Positions 28,129 to 39,749 of a stretch of DNA of 64,000 bases are shown here, one piece after another; the stretch's first letter is position 1, and each line of letters begins with the position of its first letter. The stretch lies in the NCBI RefSeq assembly GCF_034140825.1, contig NC_089039.1:28904501-28968500 (forward strand), given 5' to 3'. Both the position numbers and the translations under genes were made by a program. The notes beneath the pieces are model-generated. The model did not search any database, was not told the origin of the DNA, and worked only from the letters and a program-made list of their open reading frames with translations. Source of the DNA: Oryza sativa Japonica Group. Its lineage: Eukaryota > Streptophyta > Magnoliopsida > Poales > Poaceae.

Positions 28129-31100
28129 TCAGAAGGGACTAATTCGGTGTGCCAGCTTTATTTGCCACTCAGAAACCAGCCGGCCTGGGATAGGTGCCAA
28201 TGCATCCTTCTCACGTGCATCTGCATCATCAGCATGGATAACAGAAATAACGTCTTCAACCAGTTTGTCCCTGCCACCCCTTAGTGGATCCTACAACGGA
28301 ACGATATGTTAGGGTTCCCCAGCAAATTTGTGCACAGAGGGCCATCCTGAATCCTGGTGTAACTATTCCAGCCTTCATATTCAAAATGACTAACCTGTAA
28401 AAATACATCAGTATGTGTTTTCCCTTCATAGAGTAGTAACTTGGCTTTAGCACCAGCTTGTTTAAGGACACCCGCAAAAGTTTCACTGCATATGTGATAT
28501 ACGGAGTTAAAGAGTTCTTAGCAGCTTGAACATACAACATGAATGGATTAACTTGTATAGAAAGATGGATCAAATAACGGTGTAACACCTAGGTAGTGTT
28601 TGGTTGCAAGGATGGGATGGGGCAAACCCACTTTTAGGGGTGTTTGGTTTAGTGGTGAGTGAGGGGTAGGTCCATGGAGAGGAATATTCCTCTTAGATCC
28701 GGGACCAAGCCATCCAGCAAAATCGGTCGGACGAGCTTGTCCCACCTGGGACGAGCGCACAGCGTGAGTTGCGCCACTTCACCGCGCGTCGTGTGCATCG
28801 CCGTCGGGAGCAGCTATAGCTGGCGGCGATGGCGGGCTGTCACCACGCGCCCTGACCTCCTCCTCTGCCTGGAGGCCGGTCCAAGCCACGCACCCCCCCC
28901 CCCCGACCTCCTCGCCGCATCCGCGCTGCCGAATCAGGTTGCCTAGAGGTCGGGGGCCACCGGATCTGGCCTCCTTGAGGTCGGGGCTTGCCGGAACCAG
29001 CCGCGCCTCCGACCTCGTCGCCGTGGACCGATGCCTCTAGCTCCGGCCACCACGTCCACATCGTCATTGTCTCCGATGTCGCGCCGCTCCTCCTTCCGCC
29101 CGCGCCGCCGATCACCGCTCCTTCCTCTGCAAGCTGCGAGCTGCGAGACCTTTTCTCGCTGGGAGTAACGTGGTGCAAACGCTGTTCATCACATCCCTAC
29201 CCCATCCCTTCTACCAAACAAAAAATTGGGATCATTCCATCCTATAAACCAAACAAGCAAGTAGGATCACTCCATCCCTAAAATCAGGGATTGTGTCATC
29301 CCATCCCACATAGTCCCAAAACCAAACACGCGCCTACAGAATGTAGAAGCATATAAAAATAGAAGTGAGAAATTAATAAGTAATAGGCAGTGTTTGCCTA
29401 CAATAATATGTCCAGAAAGACAGCTTGTATGGAACTTGACGTTTTAATTTGACGCATATATCTTGTAAAAGAGAGGAACCCCAAAACAACATAACAGAAA
29501 AGATAATCAAACCTAGTAGAGAATTATTAATTCCCCTGGAAATAAAATATAATTATACCTAGCAGAAAATGGTATAGAATAATCATCCGTTCCATGCAAA
29601 AGCACAATCTGAGGAAGAAGAGCTATTGTTTCAGGACATAATTTCTTGGCAACAGTTTCTGGAGAGAAATGTGGCAATGATTTCTTTCCCTCCATTATGC
29701 TGAAAAGGCATTTCATAAGTTCCTGAGTTTTGTATAGTTCTAATTAAGAATTAAGGAAAGTAGAAGCAACACTTCCATATCAAAAGTACAGTTACACTGT
29801 TACCTGAGAAATATTGAACGGTAAAGACCACGTTCATGGAAATGATCAACCAAATTTTCAATGTTGTATCTGCAAACAGCAATTTGAGCAATGAGAATAT
29901 ATGTCATGTAAACATAGAATCACTAGCTCTGATTATTTAGTATCTCATTACACATTCTGTTGCATCCAAATGCCAAAGTGAGACTGCAGAAGTTGGTTCA
30001 AAATTCTAAAAGGCACCATATGTTTTCTCAGCTACTAAAACACTTCATGAGGTACAAATCTAAAACAAGCACTCAAAACACCAAATGGTAGATATCTATT
30101 GCTTTTTAGCAGGACTAGCCCCAGTTTCACAACATCGGAGTTTATAAGTCAATCATCATGTAAACTAAACAATTGCCAAAATCCGACTTTCTTCACAATC
30201 AAAATCAGACTAACACAGGAGTAGAATCAATAGAAGATCACTTAAATGAACACATAAAGAAATCATGCGATGTTGCCATGATAGCAGGTTTAGTGTTTTA
30301 TATTAGACCAAAACGTGCATGGTATAGAAAACTAATCAAGACTCAGGAGAAGCAATTCTTTAATAATGATGATAACCATACAGACATATAATCAATCAAA
30401 ATTAGATGATAAAGCTATCCCACCCTCCAGACAAACCAAAGTATGCTTTTATTTGAGTAACACTCCATGAAATCTGCTCTCCCCTAGATTCTTTAGCCGC
30501 TTGTTCCAAAAGAGCGCATGCTGCGATATGTGCTCCTGCTGATTGACCCATTAAGTATATCCTGCAGGATTTAACACGATGAATGGTAAGTCTTTCACTA
30601 AAATCATCAGTAAAAAAATACAAAGCAAGAATAATGGAAAACTACGAAATTATTAGGATGCATGGGAATAATACAGTCATCAGTTCCAGAAATGAATGTG
30701 GTTAAGTCTAGATGCAAGTATAACATATACTGTGCATTTTAGCTTTCCATTCAATAAGACACATATTTCTATATCTTACACAATTTATGTCGGAACAGAA
30801 GCATGCCCAGAAAACCTTTTAAAAAAACTTCTATGTGCTTGTCCTCATTCAATAACCACCAGCATGGACTTCAAATATAATCATTCAAATCATGTACATT
30901 GTTCATTCAAGAAAACCGTTTAGAAAAACTTCATGTATACATGAAACTTTTTTTCAGTAGTAACTTTATTAGGGTGTTGTGATTTGATAAAGTATCACTT
31001 ACTGATTAGGATCTCCTCCATAGGCACCAACAGTCTCACAAACAAATGAAATCCCATCAGAAGCATCGCTAACCATGTCACTTATTGTTCCTTGAGGAAA

Positions 31101-32727
31101 ATTCCTGCAAAACATATGCTTTTATATATCATCAAGCAAGCAAAAAGAAATCGATCAATCAGTAAATTCTTATCAGTAAAAAAAAATCTACCAAAAAAGA
31201 ATTATAAGAATCATATATGAGGAATCCATGCAAAGTATGAGCACCTGTAATCAATGCATGCAACTATAATTCCTCGCTCTGCTAACCTCCTTCCAAGAAG
31301 AGCACCCCACGCCTTGTAACTAGATATAACTGAGGTCATCAAAAGGGCAAATCATGGCAGAAGACCCTTATAATACATCATCAGAAGAATTTTACTCACC
31401 CAATGATCCATGCACCACCAGTAACAAATGCAACAACTGGACTGGGTTTTTTGGGGTCTCTTGGTATGTAAAGATCCAACCTGTATAGTGTGAAATTGAG
31501 TCTCTAGCAAAGTCCAAAATCAGATTCTTCCGTTTATATAGCAGATAGTTTCTATACCTATTTCTTGGTTGATCCCCATAGATCACGCTCCTCAAAACTT
31601 GTCTTGAAAAGAAATAATAATACCCAACTGGCAATCAATAAATAATAAATTAGTTGGTAGATGTACAATCATGGCCATGCTTTCAATTCCGTAAAAAGGG
31701 AACCAAGAAGAGCTAATTTGCCAGAACACTTATTGGTACAATCATAACATTGACTAACCATCATGTTCAACATAGAAATCTGTAATAAAAGGTAAGGTCA
31801 ACGAGGCCAAAGGTAAACATGATTTTCTTTTTTTTATCTACCTCTTATGAAACCGGGCATAAGTAAAATTGCATATATTATGAGGGCAGCGAGCTGAGAA
31901 ATCCACCGGTAGCCTACCCTGGAAAAATAGAAAGAACATCAGGGACATCTATACAGCAAAGATGAAAATATATTGTATATGCATTTGGATTTTTTTTTTT
32001 TGGAGATTTTGGTGGGAAGATAACGCAATGTATATTAGGCGTTTTGAAGCATGACTTCACAAGATAATAAAATTCAGTTCATCAGTGCTAGAGTTAGCTT
32101 GCCATCCAAGTGAATTAGTTGAAAATGCAAGGTGCTTTGATGCAACAATCTGTTTTAACAATGGGGATTTCCTAATTTCTTATAGGTCATTATTGGTATG
32201 TCCGTGAGGAGGAGTGAGACCAAAGACGACGAGGGCGTGTTGCCGAATGGCGATCGGTACAGTATCAGATTACGTTACCCGAGGTATCGGAGGAGGATGA
32301 AGGCGAGGCGCGTGACGAGGTACGTCTCGGCGGCGGCATGGCTGACGTCCTCCCGGAACGTGGACCTCCTCTCGCCGCCCCCGCGGCTGCCGGGGGCGAG
32401 CGGAGAGTCGGGGGAGAAGGGCACGGAACGCCGGCGCACGAGGACCTGGGGGGCACCGCGTGGAGGTACCGCCTCCGCCACGGGGCCCGCGTCACCGGAG
32501 ACCGGACTCGCGGGCTGCATTGCGGGGCGGACGACGACGACGATGCTAGCTCCTGGTGGCGAGGGATTTGGGGTTGCCGCATTGGTGGGGTGGGTGGAGA
32601 TGGAGGGGGCGTGGAGGCCATTGGAGGGGAGGGGAGCGGAGACGCCGGAGAGGTCGCCCAAATTAGGAGGAGGCGGAGCGCGCGCGGCGCGACGGCGAGC
32701 GGAGGAGGTGGAATTGGAGGAGGCCAT
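28129..32727 (-). CDS. Isoprenylcysteine alpha-carbonyl methylesterase-like (ICME/ICMEL), 483 aa
   Basis: Alpha/beta-hydrolase predicted to remove the methyl ester from prenylated C-terminal cysteine; the Arabidopsis family modulates ABA signalling at ER/Golgi membranes. Exons: 32727-32279, 31918-31842, 31627-31558, 31480-31400, 31319-31245, 31104-31003, 30561-30424, 29869-29804, 29699-29559, 28485-28395, 28290-28129; boundaries are GT-AG and phases agree. Residues 1-130 are a low-complexity Pro/Ser/Arg leader. Hydrophobic segments follow (about 134-180, [13 protein letters not shown] and [10 protein letters not shown]). Next come the oxyanion-loop-like TGGAWIIG, the nucleophile motif GQSAGAH with Ser292, an Asp at 391/392 in HGTDDYSIP, and His424 in GKTHTDV, which together make a complete triad. 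The start at 32727 gives the 483-aa reading; another upstream ATG is in a different frame. Intron 9 holds a 0.74-kb transposon. Confidence 0.93.
28592..29334. mobile_element. Non-autonomous DNA transposon with GC-rich interior in ICMEL intron 9
   Basis: The ends ggtagtgtttggttgcaaggatgggatgg and ccatcccacatagtcccaaaaccaaacacgcgc are diverged inverted repeats, flanked by cta on both sides. The middle (about 28730-29160) is far more GC-rich than the ends and looks unlike MITE sequence, so it may be captured genomic DNA. No transposase is present. Confidence 0.6.
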
Positions 32728-32895
32728 GGGGACGCGTGCGTGGCCGGCGAACTCGTCAATTCAAGCGGGCTGTTGTTGGGCTGAGAGGCCACGGCCCATC
32801 ACGAGATGGCCTGACGAGGCCACTGTAAGTAGTGGGCCGGGCAACGCGCAATGGCTCGACAATGTTTCAGCTTCGCAAGTGGTACAGTGAGCCGA
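32728..32895 (-). promoter_or_regulatory. Upstream region of the methylesterase-like gene with GGCCCA/TGGGCC words
   Basis: Within 130 bp of the ATG there are gttgggctg, cggcccat and agtgggccgg, which are site II-like elements (TGGGCY) common in plant housekeeping promoters. No TATA box is clear. Confidence 0.4.
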
Positions 32896-33384
32896 ACGAT
32901 AGATAAGTTAATATATTTTTTTTAAGAAACACTACAACTACACGCGCGCGTAACATGGGTACTCTCGTCTCGTTCCTATAAACTATAAGCATCTTAAAAA
33001 AACTAGATCGATATATCTTAAAATTAATAGAGTCATCATAGACGTCTCGCTGTCGATGTGTACGTATGGATACTTAGTCATAAACATAAGCAGCTGTATC
33101 AAGTTTAGAACTTAAAATTGGTTGGGTTATTTCCACCATAAGTAACATAACCAGTTGAGATACACAACTTCACAAATTAATCAAAAATTGTATTATCTCC
33201 GTTCTAAAATATAACAATTTTTATATATGTATATGGACATATGCTTGTCTTTTTTAAGGGAAAACCAGCATGAGAGTGTGCCTTTTAATTAAATATAGCG
33301 GGAGAAAAATACACCCCTAAGAGCAAAGAAAAGGCAAGTGCCCAAAAAAACAGGGGGGCTGCTATATAACGGAATCCCATTTTC

Positions 33385-33800
33385 GAACGGGATGATCCCG
33401 AGTAGGTATCAGGTGTGATACCTATCAGGTATCAGACGATTCTACACAACAGGATGATCCCGAGTAGGTATCAGGTGTGATACCTATCAGGTATCAAACA
33501 ATTCTACACACGTTTCAGGTGATACCTACAAGTATCATGTGATACTTATCAGGTATCATGCGATTTTCTACCACGTATCGCGTGATACTCGCAAGGTATC
33601 ATGTGAAACCTGTCAGGTATCAAATGATTTCAACCACGTATCGTGTGATACTTACGAGGTATCATGCGATGTCTGTCATGTATCAGACGATTTCTACCAC
33701 GTATCGTGTGATACTCGCGAGGTATCAAACGATTTCTACCATGTATCACGTGATACTTGTGAGGTATCGGATGATACCTACCAGGTATTAGGTGATTCCC
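33385..33800. repeat. GTATC/GATAC palindromic tandem array
   Basis: A 63-bp unit starting ggatgatcccgagtaggtatc is present twice (33389 and 33452). After it come shorter periodic units alternating ccacgtatcg(c/t)gtgatact and gaggtatca with cgatttctac. Each unit holds both gtatc and gatac, so single strands could fold. The periodic ORF it produces is a by-product. Confidence 0.8.
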
Positions 33801-33978
33801 TACTAGATATAGCTGGGCATCCCGTTTGGGGAGGAGCAACCCGACACGCGCGGTCGCCCCCTGCAGCCATCCCTTGTAGACGAGGACGGCGACGGCGGCG
33901 GCAGAGGACGGGCGCGGTGACGGCGGCGGTAGCGGGGGACGGGCGCGGCGGCGGTGGGGGATGGGCGCGGCGGCGACG

Positions 33979-36900
33979 TGTCACGCCCCGAACTAGTCCT
34001 GAGCGGAACTAGCCCGTGACGCTCCAAATTAACCTGTTAACCGATACCAGTCCCAGGAAACAGTGCTAGTATCACAGGAAGACAGAATATCACAGCAACA
34101 GAGGTCTCTTTATTATAGAGTAGGAGTACAGTCATGTTGGGCTGCGGACAGATCTCGAGCTCACAACTGCATTACAAAAGGGAACGGAAGCCAGACTTGG
34201 ACCAAACATCACAAGCGCGACTTGGGAACTAGGCCGAAACCCTAAAACTCATCGTAGCCGGCTTGCTCCTGGAAGAACTCCTCGTCAGCGGGATCCGCTT
34301 CATCTTTTTCAGCAACTGGGGGGGATTATTTATATAGAGCAAGGGTGAGTACTTTCGTACTCAGCAAGCCAGGGAAACTTAGGTGGTTAATGCAGGCTTC
34401 AAGGGAAGGCTGTTGTTTTTGCAATTGATTTTATTTGAGCTCTTTTCTGAAACAACTAAGGGAGTGCTTCTCAAACGACACGGGTGAGACAGTGCGTCTC
34501 GTCCGGTCGGAGTATGTGCAATGTATCAGTCTTTTGAATTGATTAAGATTGGCTCCCGGCCAACAGCTTTTAAACGGCCTCCCGGACCTGGCTGATCCCA
34601 TCAGCCGCAGATTTTCCAAACATCAAACCCATTCCACAACAGCAAATTTCACAAGGCAGTAGTCAAACAAAACTACGCTAGGAATCACCTCACATCCGCC
34701 CATGACCGTGGGCACGGCTGTTCGAACAGTTTTAACAACCTCTGCAGAGGGGGTACACTTTACCCACACGACATTACTAACCCGGATCATCCAGTTCGTG
34801 CAGAATGGCCACGACTAGAGACCTTAAGGCTTTCATGACAAGGCATTTCGAAAGCCGACACAGGTTCGCCATATGCCAACGAGAGGGGTCCCAGACCAAC
34901 ACCAGATTAGGTCCCAGACCATACTGTGCCAGGAAGCCCAGGGGTCCTCCCCGACACCACCCCGGCGAATCCACATGTCTCTTAGCATCATGGCTCCCCC
35001 GATAAGCTAGTTACTCAGCCAGGGGTGTCCCATTCCACCCATGTGGTCGTACTTGTCTTATGTTCGGATGAAATTCCAAGGAAACGGTCCTTAAGTGCAA
35101 GAGCGGGAAACCGTACACCCGGTACGTTCCCCGGTCCGCGGTTTTGGAAATTCATTTAGTTCGCAAGCACCGACCCAGGTGTCGGGTTTTCCAAGTCTTT
35201 TGTAAAACCCAAGTTTTACCCAAGATGTTTCTCAGATTTTAAGTTTGAAGGCGACCATCGATACCCGTGCAGAGTGCACGATTACCGAGGCGCGACTAGG
35301 TGGGTACAAGGGAGCATGGTATAACAATTACAATGGGAGGGTCAAATACAACAAATTAGGTAGGTCTGCCAATCTGCCTTGCAGACGGGACAAGCAGATT
35401 AAGTGCGATCCTATCAATGCATAATATTTTTCAAGCAACATAATTAAGTTCAAATATAGGCTCAAGATGTTCAAAGGTGGCTTGCCTCGCTCGAGATCTT
35501 GAGCTTGATCCTCGAAATCCTCGCACTGCGGGTCTTCGGGCTCCAAAACTACACGCGAAACGGAACAACTCAGCAAACGGTGAAAATAAAGCCCTATTAT
35601 TGACCTCTAAGCGTGCCATTAGATAGATCTCGAGATTTGAGGAATTTTGGAAGTTGAACGGAGTCAAACGGACTTACGGTTGGGAAGATATTGAATTTCT
35701 AAGATTATTGGATTTTGGTCTAAAGGAAAAGGGTTTATTTAAATCCTTTTTGAAAAAGAAAAGAAAAGAAAATAAGGAGGGAGGGAAATTAGACTTTCCT
35801 CGGGCGGCTAGGGCACGGCCCGAGAGAAAGGGGCGGCTCGGCCGAGCTTAATGGGCCGGCCGGCCCAAGAAGGTGGCCCAAAGCGCGCGCGCGGGCGGGG
35901 AGGGGAGAGAGAGGGCCGGTGGGCCGTGTCCATCCCGCGTGGTCCCGAGTGGGACCCGCTTGTCGGCGACTCGGCTCACCGTGAGCGAGGTGCACGCGGG
36001 GCGTGCTAGGGTTTGGGGAGGGAGGCGCGGCGCATGCGCGCGGTTCGCGGAGGACGCGGTGCGGTGGGCCCACGCGCAGCCTCACGGCTCGCGGTGGACC
36101 GCGCGCGCGAGGGGGCAGAGGGAAGCGGCGGACCGGGGTCTGCTTGACCCGGTCGCGGCCAAGGTGGCGCCGACGTGGCGCCTACGTGGCTGCCACGCGG
36201 GTCGGCGGGAGGTAGACGACGACGCCGGCCGGAACGGACGGCGGACGACAGCGGCGAGCGGCGGAGCGAACCACGGCGATACAGGCGAAAGCGAGCACAC
36301 CGGGAAGTTGCACAGGACGAGGGGAGACGAGCCAACGGCTCGGATTCGCCGGGGGATGCTCGACGGCGGTGGATTGCGGTGGCGGCAACCGGCGGCGGGA
36401 GAAGGGGGAAACGGCGATGGCGCGACGGGAGACCGATTCGGGTGAGCTAGAGCATCTACGCGACTCCGGGAGTCCGTTGCTAGCGTCGGATTGGGCGGAG
36501 CTACGCCGAGCGAGGCCGGCGACGAGCGGGTGCTACGGAGCACGGGCGGCGACGGCGGCAACGGTCGGGGCGGCGCCAGCTAGCTACGGGGAGGCTACTC
36601 GTGCTACTACCCGAGTCTAAGGGGAGGAGATGGAACGAGGAGGGAGAACGGAGGGAGGCACTACCGTGCGGGGGTGATGGGGCGCAGTGACGAGAGGCCG
36701 ACGGCGCGGGAGTGATCTCTCCGGCCTCGGGCCGGGGAAGAGGAAGAAGACGAGTGCCCGGAGTCCCCTTCCGCGTCCACGAATGCACCGGCTCTCCCGG
36801 TGCTTGGCGATGAACGGCGGAGGCGAGACAGAGGGGCGGCAATGGCGCGGTGGCGGCAAGCGAAACGGGAGGAGGAATCGATGGGAGGGCGCCTTGGTTT

Positions 36901-37661
36901 ATAGGACGACGATGTCGGTTTGGAAACCGACCTTGGGCGGTCAAGGCGCGAGCTGGCGCTCGGAGCTCGCGGCCAAAACGGCGACAGAGGCGGAGGATGA
37001 CGCCGGCGGGAGGAAAAAGGGAAAAAGAGGGAGAGAAAAGGGGGGCTTGCCCCCTTGCCACTTTGGGGAAAAGGAGGAGGGAGAGAGGGCGATGCGGCAG
37101 AGGGGGGGAAGCTCTGCCTCCATCCCTTGGAAGCACGCGCGAGGAGGGGCGGGGCCAAGGCGATGACGACGACGATGACGGCCGGGCGATTTGGAGCGGG
37201 GCGACGACACGGGCGGCAGGCGCGGCAGGCGCTGACGGCGGCGGCGACTGGCCGGTCGGCCACCATGGCGCGCGCGCGCGGGAAGCAACGGGCGGCGCGG
37301 CGGTTCTGGCGACGTCGGCGGGAAACGACAGCGAGGGCGGAGGGCGCTCGGCTCGGCGCGGCTCACGCGCACGCGTGCGCAGCGCACGGGCAGAGCGAGA
37401 GAGAGAGAGAGAGCCGGGGAGGGAGGGGAAGATGGGCCGAGAGGGATTCGGCCCATCGAACCCGAGGGAGGCGAAATAGACTTTTGCGGAGGGATTTGAT
37501 TTGGGAAGGATTTGGATTCGGGATTGAACTCAACGATAGATCGGGGATTTGAGATCTGAGATGGCACAGACACTAGACAACAAGCAAATAAACGGATTTC
37601 GCAAATAGGGTTTTTAAGAGATAGTTTTCCCGCTAGGCGCCACGACGGAACGGGCGCTACA
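33979..37661 (-). mobile_element. Solo LTR of a Ty3/gypsy-type retrotransposon (about 3.7 kb)
   Basis: The block begins TGTCACGCCCCG and ends CGGGCGCTACA (TG..CA), with 5-bp flanks cgacg and tgacg agreeing at 4 of 5. No internal domain follows, so it is a solo LTR left by recombination. On the minus strand its 3' part has an aataaagag polyadenylation-like word (near 34115), so it lies in minus orientation. The family is probably one of the long-LTR rice gypsy groups (RIRE3/RIRE8-like), from memory. The GC-rich ORFs between 35.8 and 37.5 kb belong to it and are not host genes. Age cannot be read from a single LTR. Confidence 0.75.
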
Positions 37662-37866
37662 TGACGGCGGCGGCGTCGACGGGGGATGGGCGCGACGGCG
37701 GCGGCGGCGGAGGCGACGGGGGACGGGCGCCGCAGCGGCGGGGGACGGTGGCGGCGGCGAGTGAGTGTTTGGATAAGAATCGCGTTGCGAAGAGGAGCTA
37801 TCCCGTTGGGGGACGGTATCCCGTTGGGGGACGGTATCCCGTCCCCTAGCATTCCCGAAAAAACAA

Positions 37867-38327
37867 TACACTATACAAGGTGTGGTATAAGCTCACGCAG
37901 GCCTGCCAAAGCCCACACACTGCCTTCTTCCTTTATTTTCACGAGAAGATACGACGTTATGGTCTCCTTGTGCTAAAAATATCCATCGGTTTCACTCCTA
38001 CCATATTTTCCAAATGATAAGGAGGATCAACGTATGCAATTCCTTCTTAGGGTTGCCAGTCGTTGTGGCTAGTTTCTTCCACCGGTTTTAAACAACTAAA
38101 CGGTCTCTTGGTGTCGAGGCTCAAGCTACTGGTAACCCACCCAAGCAGTTATAAGGCTCTAAATTCTTTTAGCGTACTGCACTTGGTGATACCGATAAGG
38201 TGTAAGGCCGCTTCATCCCCTCTCTAGTGAAGAGGGTATCATCTATTGTTCTGGCAGTTCCTGGTCGTAAGTCTATCAGAGATCCATATCATACAGTAAG
38301 AAATTATTATATTTTGAGAAAGAGCGA
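37867..38327. other. Intergenic stretch, no gene recognised
   Basis: No domain, RNA gene or clear transposon end was found between the interrupted element and the CML14 3' flank repeat. Confidence 0.4.
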
Positions 38328-38999
38328 GTACACATTTAGGTGTATGGTCGTAGCTCGCCACGCTAGAACAACATTTATCCTAAAAATGGGAGAAGAATCA
38401 TCAGCTAGCTAGGTGACGCGAAGTGTTTATATTTGGTCGCGGCAAGGCAACGGCATCCGCCGCCGTGGGCGGGCTGGCTTAATTTGCGCCGTTGCGCGTG
38501 CGCGTACGTGTAATCCGTCGTGAGTGCGCCCATCTCGAACGGTTGACACCTAGCCTGGCGAGTGCCCCCGCGCACGGCACGGCGCGACAAAAACCGAGGT
38601 GATATGCATGGCGACGAAGGCTGTCACGGGCTGGAAATTGCGATGCGCGCGCGGCGCGTCGGCGAGGCCGGTGCGCGCATCGACCGAGTTGCTAGCATCA
38701 GCAGCACAAAAGGCGGATCGCGACTTCGCGATCGAGCTAGCATGCGTGTACCCTATCCATTTCTCGATGAGATCGACAAAACATAATGCAATTAACCTGC
38801 GCACGTACACGCAACACCAGCTGATCAAAATTTGTTTCAGATTTACAAATGGTGAAACGTACGAACAAGATGGTGAAGAAATTAATTCATCAAAATTTGT
38901 ACACATTTAGGCGTTACACATGGTCATAGCTACGCTAGAAAAACTTAGTCGTTGTGTCCTAAAAATGGAAGAAGAATCAACAGCTAAGCTAGAGACGCG
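38328..38999. repeat. Direct repeat of the CML14 3' flank, ~95 bp, 571 bp apart
   Basis: A block beginning gtacacatttagg and containing ctagaa, tcctaaaaatgg(g/a)agaagaatca and cagcta ends near gacgcg. It is present at about 38328-38420 and 38899-38999. The sequence between has no recognised gene, so the 3' region of the EF-hand gene appears to have been duplicated. Confidence 0.7.
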
Positions 39000-39027
39000 G
39001 GCAAGGTTGGTTGCGTGGTTAGGTCGG

Positions 39028-39549
39028 TCAGGCGACGCCGAGGAAGTCAAGCGCGGACTTGGCCATGACGGCGGCGAACTCCTTGAAGCTGATGACCCCG
39101 TCGCCGTCGGTGTCGGCGTCGCGCATCATCCGCGTGAGCTCCTCGAAGGTGAGCGGCTGGCCGAGGCGCGCCATGGAGCGGGCGAGCTCGGCGGCGGAGA
39201 TGAAGCCGTTGCCGTCGCGGTCGAACGCCCGGAACACCTCGAGCAGCTGCGCCTGGTCCACCAGGTGCGTCTGCGTGGTGAGCACCGGCGCGATCGCCGC
39301 CGCCAGCTCGTCGAACTCCACCGACCCGTTGCCGTTGGCGTCCATCCCGGCGAGCAGCGCGTGCACCTCGTCGCCCGTGGGGCGCAGCCCCAGCGACCGC
39401 AGCAGCGCCGCCAGCTCCAGCTGCGTCAGGCTGCCGTCGCCGTTCATGTCGAACCGCCGGAACAGCTCCCGGAGCTGCTTCAGCTGGCTCCCCCGCAGCT
39501 GCTGCGGAGCCGGTGCTGCTTCTGACCTCCTCGCCGCCATTGTTGTCAT
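39028..39549 (-). CDS. CML14: Calmodulin-like protein with four EF-hands, 173 aa
   Basis: Calcium sensor expected to change shape on Ca2+ binding and regulate partner proteins. It is a single exon, as is common for plant CML genes. Four loops are visible: DMNGDGSLTQLE (about 34-45), DANGNGSVEFDE (about 70-81), DRDGNGFISAAE (about 110-121) and DTDGDGVISFKE (about 146-157). Each has Asp at position 1, Gly at 6 and Glu at 12, so all four look able to bind Ca2+. The N-terminus is a short Ala/Gln/Arg-rich leader (MTTMAARRSEA); an in-frame second ATG three codons on is an alternative start. There is no C-terminal prenylation motif. The name rests on length, sequence and position near PIN3b. Confidence 0.92.
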   Translation of the reverse strand: MTTMAARRSEAAPAPQQLRGSQLKQLRELFRRFDMNGDGSLTQLELAALLRSLGLRPTGDEVHALLAGMDANGNGSVEFDELAAAIAPVLTTQTHLVDQAQLLEVFRAFDRDGNGFISAAELARSMARLGQPLTFEELTRMMRDADTDGDGVISFKEFAAVMAKSALDFLGVA

Positions 39550-39636
39550 ATCTCGATGTACGTGTGTTTTCTTTTCTCTTGTGGATCTGTGACCTCTCGC
39601 GGTGGTGGTTGTGGTGGAGGAGACGAGAGGGAGGCG

Positions 39637-39652
39637 ACTTTTTATTTATCGA
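39637..39652 (-). promoter_or_regulatory. Possible TATA box of CML14
   Basis: On the minus strand the sequence reads gataaataaaaag about 90-100 bp upstream of the ATG, in an otherwise GC- and CT-rich leader. Confidence 0.35.
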
Positions 39653-39749
39653 GGGGAAGACGCGTTGGAGAGTTGGGACTGACTGGGTCGGTGCGTGCAT
39701 GCATGGAAGGAGGCAAATGCCGGGGTGGGTGCGCATAAAAAACGGAGGA

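Larger units (their letters stand above)
33353..37856. mobile_element. Mutator-like element with GGTATC repeats, interrupted by a solo LTR
   Basis: The left end ggggggctgctatata and right end (reverse complement gggaatgctaggggacggg) resemble the ends of the elements at 5512 and 7716. Flanks aaaaaaaca (33344-33352) and gaaaaaaca (37857-37865) match at 8 of 9 bases. Without the LTR it is about 0.82 kb: a GGTATC-rich left part, then a GC-rich part of cggcgg/gggacgggcgc repeats. No transposase frame is seen. Confidence 0.6.

Noticed and set aside
32265-32792. 175-aa alternative frame at the ICMEL start
   Set aside because: The overlapping frame from 32727 leads directly into the conserved [13 protein letters not shown] segment and the correct splice phase.
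33385-33800. CRISPR-like alternation of repeats
   Set aside because: Spacing is irregular, the intervening words are themselves repeated, and the window is plant nuclear DNA.
33539-34012. 157-aa ORF with repeated HVSxDT units
   Set aside because: It is produced by the GTATC tandem array and then GC-rich transposon sequence; no start context, domain or conservation is seen.
35789-37852. Several long overlapping GC-rich ORFs on both strands
   Set aside because: They lie in the solo LTR and its flanking repeat, are present in all frames, and are rich in Arg/Pro/Gly as expected from GC-rich noise.
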